From contig QCJK01000001.1 in NCBI GenBank assembly GCA_003216075.1, positions 62,001-126,000 of the forward strand: a stretch of 64,000 nt of DNA. The letters are read 5' to 3'. The translations under genes and the position numbers were made by a program. The notes beneath the pieces were generated by a model. It was not told where the DNA came from. It saw only the letters and a list, made by a program, of their open reading frames with translations, and ran no database searches. Position 1 is the first letter of the stretch. Each line of letters begins with the position of its first letter. This DNA is from Prochlorococcus sp. AG-409-B05. GTDB taxonomy: Bacteria > Cyanobacteriota > Cyanobacteriia > PCC-6307 > Cyanobiaceae. Positions 17,667 to 29,036 of this stretch are shown piece after piece.

Positions 17667-20282
17667 CTAAGTCTTAATCAAATCAATAACTTCACGAGTA
17701 TTCTTAGAAAGATCTATTAAATCCATCTTATTAATCACTTTATACATAGCATCTTTATTAGGATTAATATAACTTTTCCATCTGCTAAATACTTTAACTA
17801 GTCGAGAAGCTGTAATTGGATTAATTTTATCAAGAACAATCAACTGTTCAGCCATAAATTCATACCCACTTCCATCAGGCGCGTGGAAAATTGGAATATT
17901 CCTCATCAAACCTCCTAACAATGCACGAATAGTATTAGGTGACTTAGAATCAAATCGAGGATGAGATAAAAGATTCTCAATTCTAACTAAGCTATCAGTT
18001 CTATAAATTGACGCTTCTAGAGCAAACCATGAATCAAGGATAACAGGCCTATCTTTCCAAAGATCATAAAAAGTTTTCATGGCTATTTCACGTTGAGGAC
18101 ATTCAATTAAATAAAGAGCTGACAAGGCTGCTCTAGCCATAGTCATAGATTTATCGCTCATAAACTTAAGGGCTTCTTCCCTTATAGAAATATCTCCAGC
18201 AATTGCCAGCCAACTCCAAGCTAATGAAATAAACATTCTTTCACCTTGACCACTAGGCCACGGTTTTTGCCAACTTAAACGATACTTTTCTAATAATGGT
18301 TTTATTTTTAAAGAAAGCTCTGTCCCCCAAAAAGACATTAAGTATAGATTTGATTGATATAAACGAATGGGGTCAACTTTCTCCTGAAGTGCCTCTAATT
18401 CAGACAATCCTGGTGAAGTCAGTAAAGACGTTAAAATCCCTGGATCATTTTCACCAAAAGTTGAAATCAAATGATCAAATGCCAAAACTAGTTTCTTCTC
18501 AAGTTCTAGGTCTGGATTAAAAGATGATCTCGCGATAAAAACCTTACGCACTAAAAACTGGCCTGCCTCCCATCGAGAGAACGGGTCATCATCAAACATA
18601 AATAGATTCAACCACTTATCAATTGGAGCTGGAATGTTCCACTTTACAGGCGCAGAAAATCCTCTGAAAACTGATATAGCGGGAGGATCTTCCTCCAAAG
18701 GAAGGTCCTTAATGGTTATTTCTTTTTGGGCATTTTTAAGTACAACTAATCTTTGTTCTAAGATTTTTCCTTTAGAGGTTACTAATGCAAGTTCAATTGG
18801 TATAACAAAAAGAAATCCTTTGTTTTTTTCATTATTAGTTAGAATGGATTGCTTAAAGCAGATTGTCAACTCACCACTCGCACGATTCCAGCTATAGCTA
18901 ATATCGACAAATGGGGTGCCTGCCACATAATACCAATTACTAAATTGTTCCATATCAAAAGTTATATCACTATCTATACACTTGGCCCCATCAAACATTG
19001 ATTGAAGAAAGTCTTCTGTGGTTGCGGCCTTCCCATCAAATCTTTGGATATAGAAATTCATACCAGACATAAATCTTTTATGTCCAAATAATGTATAAAG
19101 CATTCGTATTATTTCTGCACCTTTCTCATAAATAGTAGTTGTATAAAAATTATCAATTGCAAGATATTCGGTAGGTTTTACTGGATGAGATGTTGGCCCC
19201 ATATCTTCTCGAAATTGAGTATTTCGAAGTTGAGAGACATCTTCAATACGCTTTAAGGCATGTGAATGATTATCTGACGTGAAGGACTGATCTCTAAAAA
19301 CGGTGAGACCTTCCTTTAAAGATAATTGAAACCAATCCCTGCATGTAATCCTATTACCTGTCCAATTATGAAAATACTCATGAGCAATTACACTTTCTAT
19401 CCTCTCTAGCTCAGAATCTGTAGCTGTTTTTATATCAGCAAGAATTAATTTAGAATTAAATATATTTAAACTCTTATTTTCCATTGCTCCCATATTGAAA
19501 TGTCTTATGGCAACAATATTGTATTCATCTAAATCATATTCAAGTCCATATTCTTTTTCCTCCCAGGCCATAGCCAACTTAAGCGAGTTCATGGCATGTG
19601 ATGTATATTGCTCATCTCCAGGTTCAACATGAAGACGCAGATTAACTTTTCTCCCTGACTTCGTAACGAAAGAACTATTGGTTTCCCTTAAAGAACCTGC
19701 TACAAATGCAAAAAGATAAGACGGCTTGGGATAAGGGTCATGCCAAACAACTTGATGTCTATCTGTATTTTCATCTAAAATATTATTCTCAATTAAATTA
19801 CCATTAGATAGCAAGACTGGATAAGTTTTGATATCTGCTTCAATCCTTACTTTATATTTGCTTAGAACATCAGGGCGGTCAGGGTGAAAACAAATTCTTC
19901 GGAATCCCTCTGCTTCACATTGGGTAGTCATAACATCTCCACTCATATAAAGTCCTTCTAATGCTGTATTTTTAGAAGGGTATAGTTTGCATGTCGTTCT
20001 CAATAAAAAAGGCTTAGAAGATTTTGGGAAAATTTCCAACCCATCATGTGATCGTAGATAAGAACTAGCCTCTAAAGGTATGCTATTAATACTGATTAAC
20101 TGAAGATCTAGTCCATGCCCATTAAGTATTAAAGGCACTTTCAAAGTAGATAAAGGTATTATCTTCATACAACTTGAAACAATAACAAAATCATTCTTAA
20201 TTATAAATTCAAGCTCAATATCGGGTATCAGGAATGGATATGGCTTGTATTCAGATAATTTAACTAGATTTTTAGTAATCAT
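17667..20282 (-). CDS. pepN: Aminopeptidase N (M1 family)
   Basis: Zinc metalloaminopeptidase that removes N-terminal residues from peptides in the cytoplasm, downstream of Clp-type proteolysis. It has the substrate-binding GAMENK motif, the zinc site HEYFHNWTGNRI near residue 300 and the downstream ligand glutamate in SLKEGLTVF. At 871 residues it matches the E. coli-type PepN length, with the C-terminal helical domain present. It converges on prs across an 83-base spacer and is preceded by a small lipoprotein gene on the same strand. Confidence 0.95.
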   Translation of the reverse strand: MITKNLVKLSEYKPYPFLIPDIELEFIIKNDFVIVSSCMKIIPLSTLKVPLILNGHGLDLQLISINSIPLEASSYLRSHDGLEIFPKSSKPFLLRTTCKLYPSKNTALEGLYMSGDVMTTQCEAEGFRRICFHPDRPDVLSKYKVRIEADIKTYPVLLSNGNLIENNILDENTDRHQVVWHDPYPKPSYLFAFVAGSLRETNSSFVTKSGRKVNLRLHVEPGDEQYTSHAMNSLKLAMAWEEKEYGLEYDLDEYNIVAIRHFNMGAMENKSLNIFNSKLILADIKTATDSELERIESVIAHEYFHNWTGNRITCRDWFQLSLKEGLTVFRDQSFTSDNHSHALKRIEDVSQLRNTQFREDMGPTSHPVKPTEYLAIDNFYTTTIYEKGAEIIRMLYTLFGHKRFMSGMNFYIQRFDGKAATTEDFLQSMFDGAKCIDSDITFDMEQFSNWYYVAGTPFVDISYSWNRASGELTICFKQSILTNNEKNKGFLFVIPIELALVTSKGKILEQRLVVLKNAQKEITIKDLPLEEDPPAISVFRGFSAPVKWNIPAPIDKWLNLFMFDDDPFSRWEAGQFLVRKVFIARSSFNPDLELEKKLVLAFDHLISTFGENDPGILTSLLTSPGLSELEALQEKVDPIRLYQSNLYLMSFWGTELSLKIKPLLEKYRLSWQKPWPSGQGERMFISLAWSWLAIAGDISIREEALKFMSDKSMTMARAALSALYLIECPQREIAMKTFYDLWKDRPVILDSWFALEASIYRTDSLVRIENLLSHPRFDSKSPNTIRALLGGLMRNIPIFHAPDGSGYEFMAEQLIVLDKINPITASRLVKVFSRWKSYINPNKDAMYKVINKMDLIDLSKNTREVIDLIKT

Positions 20283-20429
20283 AAGGAAAGAAGATTGTAG
20301 ATCCCAAAAGAATTATTCAATTGTAAGCTCCAATATTAAAAGATGCTTAGAATATCAAAGGCCAAACTGGTTGCTTGAATGCTTCTTATTCACAAGGCAT
20401 TACTTTAAAGAAGGTATAACAAATTATCC

Positions 20430-20876
20430 TTATTTAGATAGTTTAGCCTTCTCCTTTTTAAGTGCTTCATCTACTTTTGCCTTCACATCATCAGGTACAT
20501 CTTTAGGGCAAAACTGCAGCGCGCCAGTAATGATCTGAAATTCAGCACCAGCGAAAAGTTGCTTGTTTGTCAACTTCTTGCTCCCTGCTGTAGCAACAAC
20601 CCCTCCATGACGGCCACTTAAAACCTGAGCGTATGTTGCTGCAGCGATACCAACAGCCTTAGGAAACTCGATTCCTGCAGCGCGAGCATTACAAAGATAA
20701 GAAGCACCAAGACCTCTATATAAAAAGACATCTTCTTTAGTGGCAGGTTTCACATTAGAATTTGCTTTAGGCGTTTGTTCTGGCTTAGCAAAAAACGTGC
20801 AACTTGACAGGAATATTGGGAGCAAGAAAACTGTTTTCACTAAGCATCTACTAAGTTGTCTGGTTTTGATGAGCAC
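20430..20876 (-). CDS. Small putative lipoprotein
   Basis: The 148-residue protein starts at GTG 20876. A basic N-terminus (KTRQLSRCLVK), a short hydrophobic core (VFLLPIFL) and LSSC give a plausible lipobox, with cysteine near residue 26. The mature part has a Pro/Lys linker and then a compact domain, YLCNARAAGIEFPKAVGIAAATYAQ, with two more cysteines. It looks like a conserved picocyanobacterial protein but I cannot name a function. It lies upstream of pepN on the same strand with a 147-base gap. Confidence 0.75.
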   Translation of the reverse strand: MLIKTRQLSRCLVKTVFLLPIFLSSCTFFAKPEQTPKANSNVKPATKEDVFLYRGLGASYLCNARAAGIEFPKAVGIAAATYAQVLSGRHGGVVATAGSKKLTNKQLFAGAEFQIITGALQFCPKDVPDDVKAKVDEALKKEKAKLSK

Positions 20877-21290
20877 TAGAGAAAAAGTGATTACTATGGG
20901 AAGTTGATGTTCAAAATAATACTTACCTACTCAAAAAAATCACAACCTTATGCTGAGATGAACATTAATATTGATAAATATTTTACATCTGGCAGGCATT
21001 AGAGATTAGATAAAACATAAGATCTTTTATGTACATAACCAAATAACAACTAAATATAGCTAAAATTTAACTAAATTTTATTAAAAAGAAAATAATTAGC
21101 CTCCAAAATTTGATTAACTTCAACATAATTACATTAATGCTTAAAAAATCAGATCGTCTCAAATACCACAACAGGTGATAAGATATAAGAATAACATCAA
21201 TGCATCTTATTAAAAAAACTATTTTTATTTCTAAATGTCTATGAAAACAATCATGAATAAGCTCCAAAACATTTTTAATCACTCGACCCT
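20877..21290. other. AT-rich spacer upstream of sasA
   Basis: These 414 bases have no convincing gene. A minus-strand frame at 21067-21282 encodes a Leu/Ile-rich peptide that looks like translated AT-rich DNA. The only dyad I noted is ACATAA/TTATGT at 21015-21032 with a six-base loop. The promoters of sasA and of the small lipoprotein gene must lie here. Confidence 0.5.
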
Positions 21291-22436
21291 GTGGAAGGGA
21301 TAGAAATTAAAAAACCTCAAGAGCTGAAGCTAGTTCTAGTAGCAGCACGCCACCATCTCTCTAGAGGGGATATAGGAACCCTTATTAATTTCCTAGAAAC
21401 AGAAGAATGCGGATTTCAGATATCACTTCAAGTTTCAGATCCTAGTGATCACCCTGAATTACTTGAACTACACCGTCTAATTGCGCTACCTGCCTTAATA
21501 AAAATCTCGCCTTCACCTAAGCAGGTTTTCGCAGGAAGCAGCATCTCTCAACAAGTCAAGAATTGGTTGCCTAGGTGGCAACAAGAAAGAGTCATGACTC
21601 GTTTAGGACTCAGTTTAAGGCCAACAGAACTTGATGGAAGTCGTACTCAAAGGGAATTGCAATTAGAAGATGAACTGTTGGTCTTGCGACAAGAGAACGA
21701 AACACTAATTAATCGAATTCATTCTCAAGAAATGCTGTTGAGAATGGTCGCTCATGAATTAAGGACACCACTTACTGCAGCAGCTCTAGCAGTACAAAGT
21801 CAGCAGCTCGGGCAAATCACTTTAGAAAAATTCCAAGATGTACTTAAAAGACGCCTAGAAGAAATCGAATCGCTATCAAAAGAGCTCCTCGAAGTTGGCA
21901 CAACAAAATGGGAAGCTATTTTCAACCCTCAACGTCTTGATCTGGCAAATGTATCTGCAGAAGCAATTTTAGAATTAGAAAAATTCTGGTTAAGAAGAGG
22001 AATCGGAGTAAACACAGATATACCTTCAGACCTACCAAAAGTCTTTGCAGATCAAAGACGCATGAGACAGGTTTTATTGAACCTTATTGAGAACGCCTTG
22101 AAATTCACCCAAAGCGGAGGAACTATTTCAATAAGAATGTTGCATCGCACAAGTCAATGGGTGCAAGTAAGCATTTGTGACAGTGGCCCAGGCATACCAG
22201 AAGAAGAACAACAACGCATATTTAAGGATCGAGTCCGCCTACCTCAAACGTCAGGTCAAACAACAGGCTATGGGGTCGGATTGTCGGTATGTAGAAGGAT
22301 TGTAGAAGTCCACGGAGGAAGAATTTGGGTAGTCTCCGAGCCAGGGAAAGGTGCTTGTTTTTACTTCAATGTGCCCGTTTGGCAGGGGCAAAACAAAGAA
22401 GATGAGTCCTTGACGGAGGGTGAGGCGGCCCCGTAG
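21291..22436 (+). CDS. sasA: Circadian-type sensor histidine kinase SasA
   Basis: Residues about 1-105 form a KaiB-like thioredoxin-fold sensor with no transmembrane segment. The kinase core follows: H-box [14 protein letters not shown]-box [15 protein letters not shown]1 DSGPGIPEE and G2 [18 protein letters not shown]. This is the SasA layout. SasA reads KaiC phosphorylation state and phosphorylates RpaA to drive clock-controlled transcription. The start is GTG 21291. No kai genes or rpaA are in the window, so the partners must be elsewhere. Confidence 0.93.
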   Translation: MEGIEIKKPQELKLVLVAARHHLSRGDIGTLINFLETEECGFQISLQVSDPSDHPELLELHRLIALPALIKISPSPKQVFAGSSISQQVKNWLPRWQQERVMTRLGLSLRPTELDGSRTQRELQLEDELLVLRQENETLINRIHSQEMLLRMVAHELRTPLTAAALAVQSQQLGQITLEKFQDVLKRRLEEIESLSKELLEVGTTKWEAIFNPQRLDLANVSAEAILELEKFWLRRGIGVNTDIPSDLPKVFADQRRMRQVLLNLIENALKFTQSGGTISIRMLHRTSQWVQVSICDSGPGIPEEEQQRIFKDRVRLPQTSGQTTGYGVGLSVCRRIVEVHGGRIWVVSEPGKGACFYFNVPVWQGQNKEDESLTEGEAAP

Positions 22437-22445
22437 CTTGCTTTT

Positions 22446-22476
22446 GTGATCATTTTGTATATCTCAAAAAGATCAC
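22446..22476 (+). terminator. Hairpin between sasA and tRNA-Glu
   Basis: GTGATC, a, TTTTG pair with CAAAA, a, GATCAC around a seven-base loop: 11 pairs with one A-A mismatch. It begins 9 bases after the sasA stop and ends 6 bases before the tRNA. It could be the sasA 3' end or a processing element. It lacks a following U-run, so termination is uncertain. Confidence 0.45.
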
Positions 22477-22482
22477 GGCCTC

Positions 22483-22555
22483 GCCCCCATCGTCTAGAGG
22501 CCTAGGACACCTCCCTTTCACGGAGGCGACAGGGGTTCGAATCCCCTTGGGGGTA
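22483..22555 (+). tRNA. tRNA-Glu (anticodon UUC)
   Basis: The 73 bases fold as a cloverleaf. The acceptor stem GCCCCCA pairs with TGGGGGT (with a G1-U72 wobble), the anticodon stem is CCTCC/GGAGG (22510-22514 and 22522-22526), the anticodon TTC is at 22517-22519, and the T-arm contains GGGGTTCGAATCCCC. CCA is not encoded. Besides translation, charged tRNA-Glu is the substrate of glutamyl-tRNA reductase, the entry to chlorophyll and heme synthesis; chlI at 50.5 kb acts later in that pathway. Confidence 0.98.
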
Positions 22556-22635
22556 CTAAGTTCATAAAAAGTTCTTTTCTCCTGTTTTAGGAAAGCCGAG
22601 TCAAGGAATGTCCAAATAACTTTCAAGCAAAGTTT

Positions 22636-23220
22636 CTACTCCCCAGTGAGATGGAGTCTTTCCAAATTCGAAGCAGCCTGCTCAACGGCCAAAAGGTTCA
22701 ATGACAAATCTTGTTTCAAACGTTTTTCAATCAAGGCAATAGGCATACCTACACATCCTTGAACAGTTAATTCATATACAAGAGATGTCTCTTGCTTCCT
22801 GTCTGTCTCTTTAAGCCTCCAAGCGCCTTCAAAACGACGAAAATCTCCCTTAAGCAAGTGGAATTCCAATGCTCCTCCTTTACGATCTTCTATTAATTCC
22901 AAGAAAACTTCAGCCGAAAAATTCAAGCCAATCAATTTTTGATTTCCAACTTGGTAAAGTTGAATTTTCTGTCCGTCTCGACTAATCAGCTTGCTAACAG
23001 CAAGGTTCGGAATAAATTCGCTTAGGCGTTCATAGTCAGTGAGCACTCTCCATATTGAATTCAAATCAACCTTTGTTCTTATTTGCGCAGCCAGCCGCCT
23101 TACTCCATTAGGGAGCCTTTCCATCGTTTGTTCGATGGTTTGACTACTAAACATTTTCGAAGGCTCTATCAACAAGGGATTTGCTTCAAAGGGACTTTGC
23201 TGACCAAAAAGGGATTCCAA
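22636..23220 (-). CDS. SRPBCC (START-like, cyclase/dehydrase/COQ10-type) protein
   Basis: The protein has 194 residues from TTG 23220; the first 35 or so look unstructured, and ATG codons at residues 23 and 33 are alternatives. The core has the START-like signature VWRVLTDYERL-like SIWRVLTDYERLSEFIPNL, then long beta strands (LIGLNFSAEVFLELIED) and a C-terminal helix lining the ligand pocket. Such proteins bind hydrophobic ligands such as quinones, lipids or polyketides; the ligand here is unknown. It converges on tRNA-Glu. Confidence 0.8.
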   Translation of the reverse strand: MESLFGQQSPFEANPLLIEPSKMFSSQTIEQTMERLPNGVRRLAAQIRTKVDLNSIWRVLTDYERLSEFIPNLAVSKLISRDGQKIQLYQVGNQKLIGLNFSAEVFLELIEDRKGGALEFHLLKGDFRRFEGAWRLKETDRKQETSLVYELTVQGCVGMPIALIEKRLKQDLSLNLLAVEQAASNLERLHLTGE

Positions 23221-23360
23221 GTCATGTGTTTAGTTGTGCCTAGAAGGCAAGAACAATACTTAATAACCGCAAAAAAAGCGTTAAAACACTCCTTAATTAA
23301 CCTGTGCCAATCCATAACCTGAACGCAAACAACGAATTTATTGACTATCTCAGTCAATGA

Positions 23361-24467
<1,107 letters not shown>

Positions 24468-24493
24468 CCAGGCCCAACTGACCTGAATTGAAT

Positions 24494-24531
24494 AGCAAGG
24501 AAATTCATTTTTAATGGTGTGTTTCCTTGCT
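24494..24531 (+). terminator. Hairpin downstream of petH
   Basis: AGCAAGGAAA at 24494-24503 pairs perfectly with TTTCCTTGCT at 24522-24531, and a CATT/AATG pair inside the loop can extend the structure. It lies 26 bases after the petH stop and upstream of zwf. There is no long U-run, so a factor-dependent terminator or 3' stabiliser is as likely as intrinsic termination. Confidence 0.5.
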
Positions 24532-24672
24532 TGAACCAAAATCCTGAAAAATCAAGCAAATACAATTAGCTAAATTATTTTTAGGCATCCCAGAACAAAT
24601 CATGGCGAGATGCGCTAAAGCATTTTGAATTTGTATATAAGCAAGTTGTCCCTACGGCAGAAGCCCTGCCCA

Positions 24673-26196
24673 ATGAAAATGACAATAACTAACCCATTAA
24701 GAATTGGCCTTCGTCAGGAACGAGTAATCCCTCCCCAATGCCTAGTTATTTTTGGCGCTAGTGGAGATTTGACTCATCGAAAATTAGTACCTGCTCTTTT
24801 TGAGCTATTTAAACAAAGACGTTTACCTAGTGAGTTTGCAGTCATTGGGTGTGCACGTAGAAAGTGGAGTGATCAAGAGTTTCGAAAGAAAATGGAAGTC
24901 GGATTAAAGAAAAAAATTAAAGAAGAACCCATTGCATGGGAACTATTCTCAAACAGTCTTTTTTATGAACCAGTTGATCTCCAGCGACCAGATGATCTCA
25001 TCAAGCTTGGGCAAAGACTGGAGAATATTGACCGTTTAAAAGCCACTCATAACAATCGAACTTTTTATCTTTCAGTCTCTCCAAACCACTATGGAAGTGC
25101 ATGCAAATCACTTTCAGAAGCTGGGCTGCTTAATGATCCGAAACGAAGTCGACTAGTAATTGAAAAACCATTTGGGAGAAACTTTGGCAGTGCTCAAGCT
25201 CTTAATCGATTAGTTCAGCAATGTGCTCAAGAAAATCAAATTTTTCGAATTGATCATTACCTCGGCAAAGAGACAGTCCAAAACATTCTGGTTTTGCGAT
25301 TTGCAAACACAATTTTTGAACCCATCTGGAATCGAAATTTTATTTCAAATGTTCAAATCACAGCTGCTGAAACTGTTGGAGTTGAAGATCGTGCTGGCTA
25401 TTACGAAACATCAGGGGCATTAAGAGATATGGTTCAAAACCATTTGACTCAATTGCTGGCAATCACAGCAATGGAGCCTCCAGGGCATTTTGATCCTGAA
25501 GCCATCAGGAATGAAAAGGCCAAAGTACTTCAAGCTGCAAAACTTGCTGATGAAATTGAACCCTGGAACTGTTGTGTAAGAGGACAATATGAACTGGGTG
25601 GAACAAATGAATCGCCAATACTTGGCTATATAAATGAAACAGGAGTGAATGCAAATAGCACGACAGAGACTTATGTGGCAGCAAAATTATTTATAGACAA
25701 CTGGCGCTGGCAGGGAGTTCCTTTCTACCTTCGGACTGGTAAACGTCTAGCAAAGCGACTTAGTGAAGTTGTACTGACTTTTAGAGAGGCACCTGTTCAC
25801 CTTTTCGATACTGCAGGAATTAACCCTACCTCAAACCAATTAATCCTTAGAATTCAACCAAATGAAGGGGCCGAATTTTGTTTTGAGGTGAAATCACCAG
25901 GCTCTGGGATGCGAAGTCGACCAGTTGAAATGGAATTTTCTTATGATGAGTCATTTGGAGAACCTTCTGACGAAGGTTATGTAAGACTTTTAGCTGATGC
26001 AATGCTTGGTGATCCAACTCTTTTCACAAGAAGCGATGAGGTAGAAGCAGCATGGCGCCTTTATACGCCGCTTCTGGAACTAATCGAAGACAGCCCGTGG
26101 CAACTACCTATTAACCCATACGAAGCAAGAACATGGGGTCCAGCTGCGTCAGATGATTTATTAGCAAAGGATGGACTTCTATGGCGACGCCCATAA
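24673..26196 (+). CDS. zwf: Glucose-6-phosphate 1-dehydrogenase
   Basis: First enzyme of the oxidative pentose phosphate pathway, the main source of NADPH in the dark. The N-terminal nucleotide-binding loop is IFGASGDLTHRKL; the active-site signature is RIDHYLGKETVQN with the catalytic histidine region. ATG 24673 gives 507 residues, normal for cyanobacteria; an in-frame TTG at 24625 would add 16 residues that do not look like the family. opcA follows by 38 bases, the classic zwf-opcA arrangement. Confidence 0.95.
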   Translation: MKMTITNPLRIGLRQERVIPPQCLVIFGASGDLTHRKLVPALFELFKQRRLPSEFAVIGCARRKWSDQEFRKKMEVGLKKKIKEEPIAWELFSNSLFYEPVDLQRPDDLIKLGQRLENIDRLKATHNNRTFYLSVSPNHYGSACKSLSEAGLLNDPKRSRLVIEKPFGRNFGSAQALNRLVQQCAQENQIFRIDHYLGKETVQNILVLRFANTIFEPIWNRNFISNVQITAAETVGVEDRAGYYETSGALRDMVQNHLTQLLAITAMEPPGHFDPEAIRNEKAKVLQAAKLADEIEPWNCCVRGQYELGGTNESPILGYINETGVNANSTTETYVAAKLFIDNWRWQGVPFYLRTGKRLAKRLSEVVLTFREAPVHLFDTAGINPTSNQLILRIQPNEGAEFCFEVKSPGSGMRSRPVEMEFSYDESFGEPSDEGYVRLLADAMLGDPTLFTRSDEVEAAWRLYTPLLELIEDSPWQLPINPYEARTWGPAASDDLLAKDGLLWRRP

Positions 26197-26234
26197 ATAA
26201 ATCAAACTACATCAATACTTAAGAAAGCAAAGTC

Positions 26235-27542
26235 ATGTCTCCTCAATTAACACTTCAAACTCCTCTGCAATTACCTCCAGAAGAAATTCCAAGTTATTTA
26301 AACCAACTTTGGTCAAATGACCAACCTAGTAATACAGGAGCAAATACCTTTTGCCTAATAGTTTGGCAACCCGCTTGGATAGAACAACAATTGGTACAAA
26401 GTGGAAAAATCAAAGGGCCTATTATTGGCACTCAACATAAAAAACTTATTGAAGCAGCTCGTAAAATTATCTTAGAGAAAGATCTACCCCATAGCACTCC
26501 TCCCTTAGATCGAAAAGTTTCTGCAGAGCTTTCGATAGAAAACAAAAAATATAAAGTAGAAGATCTACGAGGACAACACATCAACGAAAAAATTAGTGAC
26601 CTTAAACCAAGACGCTTAATTACTCTTGCACCAACTCTTGAAGACAATCACCCTCTAGAAACACTAGTTGCTGCATATTGTCCTCTTTTAGAAGAGGGCG
26701 GAGGGCAATATGCATGCGGTGACGTTGTTGTACTTCGCGGCGCAATGGAATCAATAAGTAACGGCCTTAATATCCTCGATAAACTTCTACCAAGTGAGTT
26801 GCCTTCTTGGCTTTGGTGGGATGGTAGCCTTGACGAAGCTCAAGATCTATTCAATAAGCTAGCTTTACAATCAAGAAGACTGATTATAGATACAGCATTA
26901 GGAGATCCTCTTAATTGTTTACATCTTCTTAAGTCCAAAATCTCAGAATCTCAAGCAGTAAATGATCTCAACTGGTTAAGACTTAGAAGTTGGAGAGAAT
27001 CTTTAGCCATGGTATTTGACCCCCCACATCGCAGGAATGCACTTGATAATGTTGTCCAACTAGATATAGATGTAGAAGGTAATCATCCTGTTCAAGGCTT
27101 ACTACTTACTGCATGGATTGCCGAACGTTTAAATTGGAAAGTAGAAAATTGTAACATCGTGAATGATCATAATATTGAAGGAGTTTTCTCCCGGCCAGAT
27201 AAAACCAAAGTAGAATTTTGCCTTATAGGTTTACCTGTTGGAAAACCAAGCATTCATCCAGGTCAAATTATTGGTATTCGATTAATTTGCATACCAGATA
27301 AACTTCCAGAGAATGCATTATGTGTAATCCTTGGAGCAGAGTCAAAAGAATGCATGCGACTAGAAGCAGGAGGAATGGCAAATATGGAATTATTAGAAGA
27401 AGTAGTCCCGATTCAAACCAGTCATGATGAAAGTGATGTCGCAAGACTTCTTGGTACAAGTCGAGGGAGCACTAGTCCATTACTCTCTGCCGCTGCTCCT
27501 ATAGCACACAAATTATTTGAATTAACCCATAAAAAACAATAA
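26235..27542 (+). CDS. opcA: Glucose-6-phosphate dehydrogenase assembly protein OpcA
   Basis: The 435-residue OpcA-family protein is required for oligomerisation and redox activation of G6PDH in cyanobacteria. The family is recognised from FCLIVWQPAW near the N-terminus, ACGDVVVLRG, LPSWLWWDGSL and a C-terminal redox-related region; cysteines are present near CGDVV and later. Its position immediately after zwf supports the call. It is probably in one transcript with zwf, with cobB 21 bases downstream. Confidence 0.93.
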   Translation: MSPQLTLQTPLQLPPEEIPSYLNQLWSNDQPSNTGANTFCLIVWQPAWIEQQLVQSGKIKGPIIGTQHKKLIEAARKIILEKDLPHSTPPLDRKVSAELSIENKKYKVEDLRGQHINEKISDLKPRRLITLAPTLEDNHPLETLVAAYCPLLEEGGGQYACGDVVVLRGAMESISNGLNILDKLLPSELPSWLWWDGSLDEAQDLFNKLALQSRRLIIDTALGDPLNCLHLLKSKISESQAVNDLNWLRLRSWRESLAMVFDPPHRRNALDNVVQLDIDVEGNHPVQGLLLTAWIAERLNWKVENCNIVNDHNIEGVFSRPDKTKVEFCLIGLPVGKPSIHPGQIIGIRLICIPDKLPENALCVILGAESKECMRLEAGGMANMELLEEVVPIQTSHDESDVARLLGTSRGSTSPLLSAAAPIAHKLFELTHKKQ

Positions 27543-27563
27543 AACTATTACCCAAAAAACTTC

Positions 27564-28982
27564 ATGGCTTGCATAATAGCAGCCCCAAATAGTAGCAGTG
27601 GCAAAACTTTAGTCAGCCTGTTGCTTGCAGCCTGGGCTCGAAACAAGGGACTTAATCTTCAACCATTCAAAGTTGGGCCTGACTATCTAGATCCCCAGCA
27701 TTTATCAGCGGTTTCAGGAAGACCCTGTCGCAATCTTGACCCAATTCTTTGTGGTTCACAATGGGTAAAAGAATCTTTTCATGGTTTTGGCGGCAAGGCA
27801 GATTTGGCACTAATTGAAGGAGTAATGGGCTTATATGACGGAGTTGGTAGTAGCACGAAGGGGAGCACTGCGGCTATTGCTAAAGAGCTCAATCTTCCTG
27901 TAGTTTTAGTTGTCAATGCAAGTGGTCAAGCAGCATCATTAGGGGCACTAATTAGAGGCTTCAAAGAACATAAACCTCGAATCAGACTTGCGGGTGTAGT
28001 AATCAACCGGGTAAATACTCAGCGGCATAAGGATTTATTAATAGATGTACTTTCTAGTATTCAAGTAAAAGTCCTTGGATGCTTACCAACAAATCCTGAT
28101 TTGAAAATTAATAGCCAACATCTAGGACTTGCACCTGCTCATGAAATTTTAAATCTAGAGAGTAAGATACAGATATTGGCAGCAATTGCTGAATCTAAAC
28201 TAGATCTTAGAGCCTTTAAAACTCTTCTAAAGGCTCCCAAATCTTCTAAGAACCCTATGACTAGATTACTTGAAAAAAATAACATTAGAAATGAATCAAT
28301 TTTATACCCAATTGCTGTTGCCGAGGATAATGCGTTCCATTTTAAGTACACAGAGACAAAAGAATTCTTGGAAATGTTGGGAATGCCAGTCATCATTTGG
28401 CGTCCGTTAGAGAATAAACCCCTACCGCATGATGCCAAAGGACTTATTATCCCAGGTGGATTCCCAGAACAATATGCAAAGGAACTCAGTCAATGTTCAA
28501 CTACACTTAAAGCCATAAAGTCTTCTATATTTAAACTTCCTATATATGCAGAGTGTGGAGGGATGCTTCTGCTAGGAGAAACTCTTACAGATTTACAAGG
28601 AGAAAAACAGCCAATGGCAGGAATACTTCCTTTCCATGCAAAAAAAGGTTCGTTAAAAGTTGGATACAGAACTCTTAAAGGAATACAAAACAGTTTAATT
28701 ATTGATTTTGGTGAAAACTTAATTGGACATGAGTTTCATTATTGGGATCTAACTCATGCCAAGCATAATCCAAAGGTAGATACCCATAAATACGATAAGA
28801 ATAAAGCGGGATTAATAACGGCTCCATGGGAAGCTAGTGGATGGAATATAAATCCCAAAGAAGAAGGTTGGAGCAACAAAATGCTACATGCAAGCTGGAT
28901 ACATTTACATTGGCCAAGCCATCCAAATATCTTATTCAAGTGGCGATCTACTCTTGAAAAGTATAGTACATATAATGATTAA
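27564..28982 (+). CDS. cobB: Cobyrinic acid a,c-diamide synthase
   Basis: ATP- and glutamine-dependent amidation of the cobyrinate side chains in B12 synthesis. The N-terminal P-loop-like APNSSSGKT (residues 7-15) and the VGPDYLDPQHL motif match the CbiA/CobB ATPase domain. The C-terminal glutamine amidotransferase domain has YAECGGMLLLGE with the nucleophilic cysteine and a late GHEFHYWD with histidine. At 472 residues it is full length. It implies that the organism makes a corrinoid cofactor. Confidence 0.93.
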   Translation: MACIIAAPNSSSGKTLVSLLLAAWARNKGLNLQPFKVGPDYLDPQHLSAVSGRPCRNLDPILCGSQWVKESFHGFGGKADLALIEGVMGLYDGVGSSTKGSTAAIAKELNLPVVLVVNASGQAASLGALIRGFKEHKPRIRLAGVVINRVNTQRHKDLLIDVLSSIQVKVLGCLPTNPDLKINSQHLGLAPAHEILNLESKIQILAAIAESKLDLRAFKTLLKAPKSSKNPMTRLLEKNNIRNESILYPIAVAEDNAFHFKYTETKEFLEMLGMPVIIWRPLENKPLPHDAKGLIIPGGFPEQYAKELSQCSTTLKAIKSSIFKLPIYAECGGMLLLGETLTDLQGEKQPMAGILPFHAKKGSLKVGYRTLKGIQNSLIIDFGENLIGHEFHYWDLTHAKHNPKVDTHKYDKNKAGLITAPWEASGWNINPKEEGWSNKMLHASWIHLHWPSHPNILFKWRSTLEKYSTYND

Positions 28983-29036
28983 AAATTATCTTGATCAACC
29001 AATTAAACTATAGTAGGATTCCAATAAAGTGAACCA

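Noticed and set aside
21067-21282. Minus-strand 71-codon frame upstream of sasA
   Set aside because: Leu/Ile/Phe-rich peptide expected from AT-rich DNA read in any frame; no ribosome-binding site and no recognisable pattern.
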